Assembly: GCA_001274695.2 (NCBI GenBank)
Contig: LARU01000004.1
Coordinates: 806,001 to 870,000, forward strand
Direction of reading: 5' to 3'
Origin: Azoarcus sp. PA01
Lineage (GTDB): Bacteria > Pseudomonadota > Gammaproteobacteria > Burkholderiales > Rhodocyclaceae
Length of the DNA stretch: 64,000 nt
Shown: piece by piece, positions 36,335 to 44,202 of the stretch
How the letters are laid out: every line of letters begins with the position of its first letter
Numbering within the stretch: the stretch's first letter is position 1
The notes under the pieces: model-generated
Database searches by the model: none
Told to the model about the DNA's origin: nothing
What the model saw: the letters and a program-made list of their open reading frames with translations, nothing else
Made by a program: the position numbers and the translations under genes

Positions 36335-38107
36335 TCAGAACGAACGCGAAATGCTCGCGGACAGGAAATCGCGGTCACGCATCAAATTGTTCGCGCCGCC
36401 GCCGGAGAAGTTGACCCACTGGATCCCGCCTTTCCAGTTGTCGCGGTAGTTCGCGAACAGCGACAGCGTCAGCGCCTTGCGGCCTTCGACGAACGGCAGC
36501 CCGTTCGGCGTCGTGCCATTGACGTCGTGGTACCAGTCGATCTGCGGCGTCAGCGTGACTCCGCTGCCCCACGCGTTCGGGTAGTTCAGCGCGGCTTCGA
36601 CGACGTAGCCCCACGAAGTCTTGTCCGGCAGCGAATAGTCGGGCAGGAAAAACGGCGTCACGCCGCTGCGGTCGAGGCCCGGGTAATGCGCGACCGCGGC
36701 CTCGACGAGGACGAAGCCGTCGACGGCGCCGAGCGCCTTCGCGATGCCGCCGAGCGGATCGTTGTGCGAGAACGTGTAGAAGCCGGTGAGGTGGAACTGG
36801 TACTTCTCTTCCTCGACGAAGCCGGGGTTGCTGCCGTTCTCGTAGATGCTGAACTTGCCCGCGAACGGCACCGTCGGGTCGATGCCCACGCTGTCGTCCG
36901 GGCGGTACGAGAGTTCCGCACCGACGGCGACGTTCATCAGCTTGGTGTTCGCCGAGATCGCGTACAGGTCCTTGTCTTCGCCGTACGCGAGGAAATAGCC
37001 GGTGACGGCTCCTTCCGGCGTGCCGGTGAAGCCGAGGAACGGCAGCTTGTCGTGGTAGCGCTGGTACGTGAACGCGAACTCGGTGTCGATCTCCTCGGCG
37101 TTGTAGCGGAAATTCACGCCGTACTGGCCGCCTTTCTTCGGCTCGTCCTGGCCGAGGTACGGAACCGCGAGGCCTTCGGCGATGAGATCGGCGTCCGGGA
37201 GGCCGGGATCGTCACCGCAGCGCCCGTTCGGCAGCCCTGCACAGGCGCCGACGCCGGCAAAATCCTCGATGATGCTCGTCGGCACGTACGCGATGCGCCG
37301 CCCCTTGCCGAGCACGTCGACCGTCGAGAAGAACGTGCCGGACGGGTCGAACTTGAAACCGTTCCAGCGCCACTGGTAATACCCTTCGACGCCGAGCTTC
37401 TCGGTCAGGTCCATTGAAGCCGAAATCATCTGCGCCGGGATGAAGATTTCCTTCAGCTGCGTGCCCGGGACGTGGAATTTCTGCAGGTCGATCGCGTTGA
37501 TCTGGTTCACGCCGCCGACGATGAAGATGTCTTCGCCCCACGACAGCACCTGGTTGCCGACTTTCACCTTGCCGCGGCGGTCGCCGAGGCTGAACGTCTT
37601 CGCGACCCACAGGTCGAGCAGCGTCGCGTCGTCGGTCGCCTCGCTCGCGACGTCGGTGCGCTCGGTGTCGTCCGCTTTCCAGTCGTGGAACCAGTTCACC
37701 CGGGCGAGCGCGCTCCAGCCACCGGGGTACTTCAGCGACAGGTCGTGCGTGCCCTTCAACGCGGCGGAAACGATGTCGTCCTCGTCGTAGTTGAGGTTGC
37801 CGTCGTCGAACTGGGTGTAGTTGAAGTCGGCGTTCGCATAGCCGTTTCCGGCCTGTTTCGTGTGCAGCTCGTTGTTCGTCGTGTTGTTGCAGCCGCCGCT
37901 GTCGTTGCTGATTATCGTGCAGCTCGGCGATTCGAGCCGGCTCGCGACGCCGAACGAGATCGTGCTGTCGAAACTCCCCGACAGCCCTTCCTCCGAGCCG
38001 AAGCGAAACGCATGGCTCTCCGGCGCCCAACAGGCCGCCGCGACCGACACGGCCAGGATCGACGGGGCGAACAGGCCCCGACGATGCGAAATCGTCTCTG
38101 TTTTCAT
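36335..38107 (-). CDS. DUF1302 outer-membrane beta-barrel protein
   Basis: 590 residues. N-terminal signal peptide (about 1-33), then FRFGSEEGLSGSFDSTISFG, the standard start of DUF1302 proteins, and alternating amphipathic strands with a terminal aromatic, SASISRSF, as for outer-membrane barrels. VGNQVLSWGEDIFIVGGVNQ is a further conserved block. Probably an outer-membrane channel for a hydrophobic solute. GGAGAAAACCA precedes the ATG at 38107. It lies between DUF1329 and the RND gene, the usual trio. Confidence 0.9.
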   Translation of the reverse strand: MKTETISHRRGLFAPSILAVSVAAACWAPESHAFRFGSEEGLSGSFDSTISFGVASRLESPSCTIISNDSGGCNNTTNNELHTKQAGNGYANADFNYTQFDDGNLNYDEDDIVSAALKGTHDLSLKYPGGWSALARVNWFHDWKADDTERTDVASEATDDATLLDLWVAKTFSLGDRRGKVKVGNQVLSWGEDIFIVGGVNQINAIDLQKFHVPGTQLKEIFIPAQMISASMDLTEKLGVEGYYQWRWNGFKFDPSGTFFSTVDVLGKGRRIAYVPTSIIEDFAGVGACAGLPNGRCGDDPGLPDADLIAEGLAVPYLGQDEPKKGGQYGVNFRYNAEEIDTEFAFTYQRYHDKLPFLGFTGTPEGAVTGYFLAYGEDKDLYAISANTKLMNVAVGAELSYRPDDSVGIDPTVPFAGKFSIYENGSNPGFVEEEKYQFHLTGFYTFSHNDPLGGIAKALGAVDGFVLVEAAVAHYPGLDRSGVTPFFLPDYSLPDKTSWGYVVEAALNYPNAWGSGVTLTPQIDWYHDVNGTTPNGLPFVEGRKALTLSLFANYRDNWKGGIQWVNFSGGGANNLMRDRDFLSASISRSF

Positions 38108-38134
38108 TGGTTTTCTCCCTCGAGTGGGCGGCGG

Positions 38135-39514
38135 TCAGCGTTCGCCGCGGCGACGCATTTCGTCCTGGGTGAAGTTCGCGGCCGTAACCCGGCCGTCCTT
38201 CGCGGCGGTCAGGTCGAGCACCTCGCCTTCCGCAGTCCAGTTATCGACGACATAGCGGCGCGCGACGAGGTCGTACATCTGCGTCTCGTAAGTGATGCAC
38301 GCCCCGACCTCCGGCGCCGCCCACAGGCTGCCTTCCTGCACGCGCCACAGGTTGCCTTTCGCGTCGTACATGTCGACCTGCAGCAGGGCCCACGAATCCT
38401 CGTCGAAGTGGAACACGCGCTTCGCGAAGGAATGGCGCTTGTCCGGCTTCACCGTCGCCTCGACGACCCACACGCGATGGGGCTCGTAACGCAGGATGTC
38501 GCGGTCGACGTACTCCGGCCCGAGCATGTCCTTGAACTTCTGCGACTTGTCGATCAGCTTGTACGAGTTGTACGGGACGAACATCTCCTTCTTGCCGACC
38601 AGCTTGTAGTCATAGCGGTCGAGCGCGCCGGTGAACATGTTGATCTGGTCGACGAAGTACAGGTTGTCGAAGCCGGCGACCTGGTTGTCGTAGGCGAAAG
38701 TCGGCGAACGGCGCACGCGGCGCTGGCCGGGGAAGTAAATCCACGCGTCCTGCGGCTTGTCCACGTAGGTATGGACGAGGTAGCCCTCGCCGGCGCGCGA
38801 CGGCGGGGTCAGCACGTCGTAAAGCAGCTTCGATTCGACGCTGCCGACGTCGGCAGGACCAGTCACTTTCGGGTCGTTGAACGGATACATCTCGTACGCC
38901 CACTGCTTGTTCTCGACGTAGGAGCCGTCCTTTTCGGGCATCAGTGCCGCAATCTGCGCGCGCCGGCCCAGGCCGGTGTACCGCAGCTTGAAGTTCCACA
39001 TCGCTTCGGCGCCGGTTTTCGGAATCGGGAACGGGATGCCGGCACCGTACACCTGCTCGAGTTGCCAGCCGTCGCCGCCGAGCTTCGCGGCGGTCGCGTT
39101 CTTCTTCGTCTGCTCGGCGACGAAGTCGGGCACCGGACAGCTGCGGCGACTCGGATACACGTCCATCCGGTAGCCCTGGTAGGCCTTGATCAGCGCAATC
39201 TGCCCGGCCGACAGCTTGTCGGCGTATTTATCGACGTTCGACGCGTCGATCGAATAGAGCGGCTTGTCGTCCTTGAACGGATCGAGGTGCCCCGGCTTCC
39301 AGCCCGCCGGCGCTTTCGTCATGCCGCCGGTCCAGGCGGGAATCGAGCCGTCCGGGTTGGCCGCGGCTTCGGCGCCGATCGGCGTCAGGTTCTTGCCGAG
39401 CGCGGCAGCCTCGGCGTCGGTGGCGGCCGCCCGCACGATCGAGGCGCCGAAAAGCGCCGCCACGGCGAGGCCGATAAGCCCCAGGCGGGGTGGTTTGATG
39501 GTCGTTCTGGTCAC
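38135..39514 (-). CDS. DUF1329 exported lipoprotein-carrier-like protein
   Basis: 459 residues. Signal peptide (about 1-27, ending in SIVRAAATD) then the DUF1329 domain, which is LolB/VioE-like: GKNLTPIGAEAAANPDGSIP, QALIPGQR-type sequence IYFPGQRRVRRSPTFAYDN, and VWVVEATVKPDKRHSFAKRV. The start is a GTG at 39514 with GAGGAG 6 nt upstream. It is the first gene of the thirteen-gene run and is divergent from the AraC-family regulator. Expected to be periplasmic and to work with the DUF1302 barrel and RND protein. Confidence 0.9.
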   Translation of the reverse strand: MTRTTIKPPRLGLIGLAVAALFGASIVRAAATDAEAAALGKNLTPIGAEAAANPDGSIPAWTGGMTKAPAGWKPGHLDPFKDDKPLYSIDASNVDKYADKLSAGQIALIKAYQGYRMDVYPSRRSCPVPDFVAEQTKKNATAAKLGGDGWQLEQVYGAGIPFPIPKTGAEAMWNFKLRYTGLGRRAQIAALMPEKDGSYVENKQWAYEMYPFNDPKVTGPADVGSVESKLLYDVLTPPSRAGEGYLVHTYVDKPQDAWIYFPGQRRVRRSPTFAYDNQVAGFDNLYFVDQINMFTGALDRYDYKLVGKKEMFVPYNSYKLIDKSQKFKDMLGPEYVDRDILRYEPHRVWVVEATVKPDKRHSFAKRVFHFDEDSWALLQVDMYDAKGNLWRVQEGSLWAAPEVGACITYETQMYDLVARRYVVDNWTAEGEVLDLTAAKDGRVTAANFTQDEMRRRGER

Positions 39515-40201
39515 GTTCGTCTCCTCGCTTTTTATGTGGATTGCGGTACTTCTGCTGCCTTCACGTTCTCGATGACGTGTTGTGCTGCTCGCTGCGCGCC
39601 GCGGCGCTGCGCCTGCGGGATCGGGCGCCGCCGGAATCTGCAGGCGACAGCCGGGAACGGGCGGAGACTGCCGGGGAGGAAAGATCGGCGTGCACGGCAC
39701 ACGCCGCGCGATGTGCCGGGAAAAGCGCGGGCGGCGCAGCGGGCTGCAAGCATCGGGCGTGCAATGCGTGACGTCGAGCCATCGATCGACCTCCTTTTCG
39801 GGCGACGGCGGCCATGAGCGCGCCTTCGCTGTCTCCGTGTCCCGCTCGCGATTGTGCGGCGGACCGTTTTATTGTCGATTGCGCCCGGCCTGCGGACGCA
39901 TCGCTGAGGCGGATTGTAGGAACGGGTGTTCGCCGGGCGTTATCCGAAATCGGCAAGTACGATTTCCCGTCCGCCTGCCGCACACGGGGACGAAACCGCC
40001 GTGCGAGCGGCAAAGGACTCCCTGCCCGCCCGCGCAGACTCACGTCGGAGCACTTCGCGGACGTCGGTTCCGGCACGCGCAATCACACGTCGCGATACAC
40101 GAAACAACCGAAAAAACTTGTTCGCCGTGTGGGTTTGGGATTAGTCTGAAAGATATAAAGAAAATATCATCAGAACACTTTCCGGTCAGGAGACAGACCG
40201 A
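39515..40201. promoter_or_regulatory. Divergent control region between the operon and its AraC-family regulator
   Basis: 687 bp without a supported gene; open frames give scrambled Arg/Ser/Gly-rich sequence. The 80 bp before the regulator are AT-rich, with TATAAA at 40155-40160 and AGGAG before the ATG. I found no sigma-54 consensus and no convincing -10/-35 on the operon side, which fits activator-dependent transcription. The length leaves room for distant AraC-type sites. Confidence 0.5.
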
Positions 40202-41233
40202 ATGGAAGCTCTTGCAATGACGGCGGCAAGCGACGACGCGGCGCTCGCCGGCGACGACGCCTTTTCCGTCGTCCAGCTCGACACGCGCGACGCCGACGAC
40301 CACGCCTCCTGCCTTCAGCACTGGCGCCAGCGCTACGACCAGTTGTCGGCGGGTGCATTCTCCGGCAAGTTCGAGGAATTCTGGTTCGGCAACGTCCAGG
40401 TCTTTCGCGAGCGCACGAACCAGGTCGTGCACGAAATCGGCAGCGCGTGGGAAGGCTCGCGCACGGTCGGCGTGCCGGTCGCGCTCGACGGCACCGGCTG
40501 GTATTGCGGCGAGGCCTGCGGAGTGGATTCGCTGATCACGCTGCGCGGCGGCGACGATCTCGACTACCGCACACCGCGCGTGCACGACGTCGTCGCGGTC
40601 ACGACTGACACGCAGGCGTTCAGCGACTACGCGGCACAGGTCGAACACCGCGACATCGAAGCCGAAATCGGCAACCGCCGAGTCATCGCCGCGACACCCG
40701 AACAGGCCACGACGCTCCGATCCTTCCTGCTGACGGTGATCTCGAGCCTCGAAGCGACGCCGGAACTGCTCCGCCATCCGCAGATGCGCAAAGGCCTCGA
40801 GCAGGCGATCTACGCGAGCCTCCTCGCGGCCATCAGCGGTTCGCCGGACGCAGCGCGCGCCGCGACGCCGGGGCGCGGCCGGCAACATATCGTCGATCGC
40901 GCGCGAGAATACATGAGCGCCCATATCGATGAGCCGATCACGGTCGCGGACCTGTGCACCGAGCTCGAGGTCTCGCGGCGCACGCTGCAATACAGCTTCC
41001 AGGACATTCTCAACCTCAACCCGGTCAGCTTCCTGCGCGCGCTGCGCCTAAACGGCGTGCGCCGCGCGCTCAAGAGCGCCGAGCACGGCCACGCCGCGGT
41101 TGCGGACATCGCGGCGCAATGGGGCTTCTGGCACCTGTCGCACTTCGCGGCCGACTATCGCACGATGTTCGGCGAACTTCCGTCGGAGACGCTGCGTGGC
41201 ACCGGCTCCGGCGCAAGCCGGGCGGGCTGCTGA
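40202..41233 (+). CDS. AraC-family transcriptional activator, probable QhpR-type regulator
   Basis: 343 residues. An N-terminal ligand-sensing domain (about 20-200, AraC-binding-like) is joined to a C-terminal pair of helix-turn-helix motifs: ITVADLCTELEVSRRTLQYS (about 240-260) and AVADIAAQWGFWHLSHFAAD (about 300-319), followed by YRTMFGELPSETLR. The DNA-binding half resembles EutR-like regulators. In known QHNDH loci an AraC-family protein, QhpR, switches on the operon with amine. Its divergent position upstream of the thirteen-gene run supports the same role. Inducer unknown. Confidence 0.85.
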   Translation: MEALAMTAASDDAALAGDDAFSVVQLDTRDADDHASCLQHWRQRYDQLSAGAFSGKFEEFWFGNVQVFRERTNQVVHEIGSAWEGSRTVGVPVALDGTGWYCGEACGVDSLITLRGGDDLDYRTPRVHDVVAVTTDTQAFSDYAAQVEHRDIEAEIGNRRVIAATPEQATTLRSFLLTVISSLEATPELLRHPQMRKGLEQAIYASLLAAISGSPDAARAATPGRGRQHIVDRAREYMSAHIDEPITVADLCTELEVSRRTLQYSFQDILNLNPVSFLRALRLNGVRRALKSAEHGHAAVADIAAQWGFWHLSHFAADYRTMFGELPSETLRGTGSGASRAGC

Positions 41234-41362
41234 GCGGGCGGCATCACTTCAGGCTGCTGCGGCGATCGTCTGCTCCACCCCTTCAGGCCGGTTCCGGCTT
41301 TTGCAGCCTTCTTCGCACACGACGCTGAGCAGCGGGTTCCGAAAGCCGCAATCGTGACGCAG

Positions 41363-42514
41363 TCAGGCTTCGCGCTTGGCCCCGGCCGGCGGCCCGTCGA
41401 GCTCCTCCCGCTTGTCGGCCCGCACGTCCGCGAGCCCCTGCGTGCCGATCAGCCCCTCGGCTGCGGCGTGTGCGGCAGCGAACTCCGTATCGGGAGCGAG
41501 CACGAGCTGGACGGCCGCCTCGCGGACCTCGGCGATCAGGCGATCGATCGCGGCGATCCGGTCGGGATCCGGGTCGATGCTGCGAATGTAGAGCACGCGC
41601 ACCCGCTGCGGATGCATGCGCACGACCTCGGTGTAGATTTCCGGGTCCTTTTCGCCGCTGTCGCCGATCAACACGAACGGCAGCTCGGGATAGCGCGCAA
41701 AAATCCGCTCGATATGACTCAGTTTGTGCAGTTGCTGGTCGCCGGACGCGAACAGCGTGTGATCGCCGAAGTCTTTCAGCAGCAGCGGTCCTTCGGGGAT
41801 GCGCTGCAGGCGCAGAAACTCGACGAGCGGGGTGTAGAGATTCCTCGGACTGCCCGAGACGTAGAAGACGGGATTGTTTTCCGCGCCGCCGGTGCCGTCG
41901 CGCAGCGCACGGTAGAACGCGGCGACGCCCTTGAACGGCTTGCGCGTGTGCGCATTCGAGCGCACGAGCAGCAACAGCATGCGCAGCTTGTCGGTGACGT
42001 TCGTCCACATCACCGTGTCGTCGAGGTCGCTGATCACACCGAAACGCGCCGTGCGCGGCGGGACGAGGATCGGTGCAGCGGCGCGAACCGCGGCGCCCGC
42101 TCGCGGCAGCGGAGCGACGAGCTCGAGCTGCGCTTCATGCCAGCCCGAGCGCTCGAGCGGCGTGGCGAGCGAGAGGTCGGCGCGAAAATAGCCTTCCATG
42201 TCCGCGGTCACGGTCTCGTCCACGCCGGCAAAGCGTACCCTCACCCGCGCCTGCGGGACCTCGTCGGACTCGAAGCGCTTGTACAGCTCGACGAGATTGC
42301 GCCACGTGCGCTGGCCTGCGCCCGGCGCCACGAAGCCTTCGTCCTCGAGCACCCGGCCGTGAACGAACACGTCGTCACGCGTGCCGTAGCTCGCGTAGGC
42401 CGCGATAAAAAACGGCCCTGACGCGGGCCACAGCCTTCTCAGCGGCGCGCGCGCGCCGTCGATGAAGTCGTCCGTGCGGCCAACGAAAGCGGCGAGCCTG
42501 CGTTTCCAGACCAT
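41363..42514 (-). CDS. App1-like (DUF2183) phosphatase of the HAD superfamily
   Basis: 383 residues. The N-terminal beta-rich half ends in RFGVISDLDDTVMWTNVTD, whose DxDxT motif (Asp163, Asp165) is the HAD-type catalytic site of App1 phosphatidate phosphatases. Later motifs: YVSGSPRNLY (motif II Ser) and VLIGDSGEKDPEIY (motif IV acid). App1 removes phosphate from phosphatidate in yeast; bacterial substrates are unknown. The ATG at 42514 opens MVWKRRLAAF; 59 bp separate it from the GH13 gene on the same strand. Confidence 0.85.
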   Translation of the reverse strand: MVWKRRLAAFVGRTDDFIDGARAPLRRLWPASGPFFIAAYASYGTRDDVFVHGRVLEDEGFVAPGAGQRTWRNLVELYKRFESDEVPQARVRVRFAGVDETVTADMEGYFRADLSLATPLERSGWHEAQLELVAPLPRAGAAVRAAAPILVPPRTARFGVISDLDDTVMWTNVTDKLRMLLLLVRSNAHTRKPFKGVAAFYRALRDGTGGAENNPVFYVSGSPRNLYTPLVEFLRLQRIPEGPLLLKDFGDHTLFASGDQQLHKLSHIERIFARYPELPFVLIGDSGEKDPEIYTEVVRMHPQRVRVLYIRSIDPDPDRIAAIDRLIAEVREAAVQLVLAPDTEFAAAHAAAEGLIGTQGLADVRADKREELDGPPAGAKREA

Positions 42515-42573
42515 AGGCAGTCGTGCTCCTGCGATTGTCCGAGCGTCCTTGCGTCGTGCAGCCCGAGCCGCCC

Positions 42574-44202
42574 CTAGTCCGCGGGACCGCGCCGCAGCCA
42601 GCGGTAGCCGTACGGTTCGAGCTCGAGGCGGAAATGTCCGTTCTCCTCGACCTCGTGGCGGTGAAACGCGAGCACGTCGTGCAGGTGTTCGCCGCATCCG
42701 ACCGGCAGCAGGAACTTCACGCGCTTCGAACTGAGATTATGAACCGCGAAGCATGTCGAATCGCCGAGGTCGAAGCGCTGCGCGAGCACATGCTGCTGGT
42801 CGGTGTCGATCCACGTGCATTCGCCGAACGCGAACTCGGGGCATTCCTTGCGCCGGCGCAGCGCGCGTTCGAGCCAGTTCAGCAGCGAGTCCGGATCGCG
42901 CCGCTGCGCCTGGACGTTGACGGTGGAGTAACCGAACTGGCCGTCGGCGATCGGCGGCAGCGCCAGGCGATCGGGCGTAGCGGACGAGAAACCGCCGTTC
43001 GCCTCGTCGTTCCATTGCATCGGCGTGCGCACGCTCTCGCGCGCCGGCAGCGACAGGTCGTCGCCCATGCCGATCTCGTCACCGTAACGCAGCACCGGCG
43101 TGCCGGGCAGCGTCAGCAGCAGGCTGTGCGCGAGCTCGATGCGGCGGCGGTCGTTGCCGAGCATCGGCGCGAGACGCCGCCGGATGCCGCGGCCGTAGAG
43201 CTGCATGTCCTCGTCCGGACCGAACGCGCGGAACACTTCCTCGCGCTCGGCGTCGGTCAGCCGGCCGAGGTCGAGTTCGTCGTGACTCCGCAGAAAGTTG
43301 TTCCACTGGCACCACTGCGGCAGCGGCGGCAGCTCGGCATACGCCTCGCGGATCGGCGTCGCATCGCCGCGCGCGAGCGCGAGGAACAGGTGCTGATTGA
43401 CCCAGAAGTTGAACGACATGTGGATCATGTCGCCGTCGCCGAAGTAATCGGGCACCTCCTGCGGCGTCAGGTTCGCCTCGGCCATCAGGCAGACCTCGCC
43501 GCACAGGGTCTGCGCATGGTGACGCAGCTCGCGCAGGTACCGATGCGGGTCGCGCTCGCCTTCGACCGCCAGGCCCTTCAGCTCGATCAGGAACGGCAAC
43601 GCGTCGATGCGAAAGCCGCTGACGCCGAGCTGCAGCCAGAAGCCGACGATCTTCTCGATCTCGCGCTCGACCGCCGGGTTCGCGATATTGAGCTCGGCCT
43701 GATGGTCGTAGAAGCGGTGGTAGTAATACGCCTTCGCCTCGCGATCCCACGTCCAGGTCGTATGCTGCTCGCCGGGAAACACCATGCCCTGGTCGGCGTC
43801 GTCCGGCTTGTCGTCCTTCCAGACGTAATAGTCGCGATACGGCGAATGCGGGTCGCTGCGCGCGGCCTGGAACCACGGATGCTCGACCGACGTATGGTTC
43901 ACGACGAGGTCGACCATCACGTGCATGCCGTTCTCGCGCGCGCGGCGCGAAAACTCGACGAAGTCGCCGAGCGTGCCGGTGCGAGGATCGACGCTGTAGT
44001 AGTCGACGATGTCGTAACCGTTGTCGCGCATCGGCGACGGAAAGAACGGCTGCAGCCACACGCAATCGACATTGAGCCCGCGCAGATAGTCGAGCTTGTG
44101 TCCGAGACCGACGAAATCGCCGGTACCGTCACCGTTGCCGTCGGCGAACGTGCGCACGTCGAGGCAGTACACGATCGCATTCTTGTACCAGTGCTCAGCC
44201 AT
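42574..44202 (-). CDS. GH13 alpha-glucan enzyme, trehalose-synthase-like
   Basis: 542 residues. Full GH13 barrel with catalytic Asp200 (GVSGFRIDAL), Glu242 (CLMAEANLTP) and Asp308 (LRSHDELDL), plus VNHTSVEHPW (region I) and a C-terminal beta domain. The N-terminus WYKNAIVYCLDVRTFADGNG and NFWVNQHLFLALARG place it in the trehalose synthase/maltosyl group. No maltokinase fusion or treYZ gene is present, so maltose-trehalose isomerisation is likely but not proved. Start ATG 44202 overlaps the end of the debranching-type gene by 8 bp. Confidence 0.82.
   Translation of the reverse strand: MAEHWYKNAIVYCLDVRTFADGNGDGTGDFVGLGHKLDYLRGLNVDCVWLQPFFPSPMRDNGYDIVDYYSVDPRTGTLGDFVEFSRRARENGMHVMVDLVVNHTSVEHPWFQAARSDPHSPYRDYYVWKDDKPDDADQGMVFPGEQHTTWTWDREAKAYYYHRFYDHQAELNIANPAVEREIEKIVGFWLQLGVSGFRIDALPFLIELKGLAVEGERDPHRYLRELRHHAQTLCGEVCLMAEANLTPQEVPDYFGDGDMIHMSFNFWVNQHLFLALARGDATPIREAYAELPPLPQWCQWNNFLRSHDELDLGRLTDAEREEVFRAFGPDEDMQLYGRGIRRRLAPMLGNDRRRIELAHSLLLTLPGTPVLRYGDEIGMGDDLSLPARESVRTPMQWNDEANGGFSSATPDRLALPPIADGQFGYSTVNVQAQRRDPDSLLNWLERALRRRKECPEFAFGECTWIDTDQQHVLAQRFDLGDSTCFAVHNLSSKRVKFLLPVGCGEHLHDVLAFHRHEVEENGHFRLELEPYGYRWLRRGPAD

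Noticed and set aside
33731..37417. Very long open frame on the plus strand (over 1200 codons) opposite the RND, DUF1302 and YCF48 genes
   Set aside because: It is Arg/His/Asp-rich, has no domain features, and is a by-product of the GC-rich third positions of the genes on the other strand.
39730..39775. Candidate sigma-54 promoter (TTGCAC...TTGCA) for the amine operon
   Set aside because: The spacing between the GC elements is about four bases too long and the -24 GG is not present.
41234..41362. Possible missing 5' half of the truncated thioredoxin-like gene at the other end of the amine locus
   Set aside because: One minus-strand frame reads GTRCSASCAKKAA, which faintly recalls the active-site region, but the spacing is CxxxC rather than CxxC and the flanks do not match the family.
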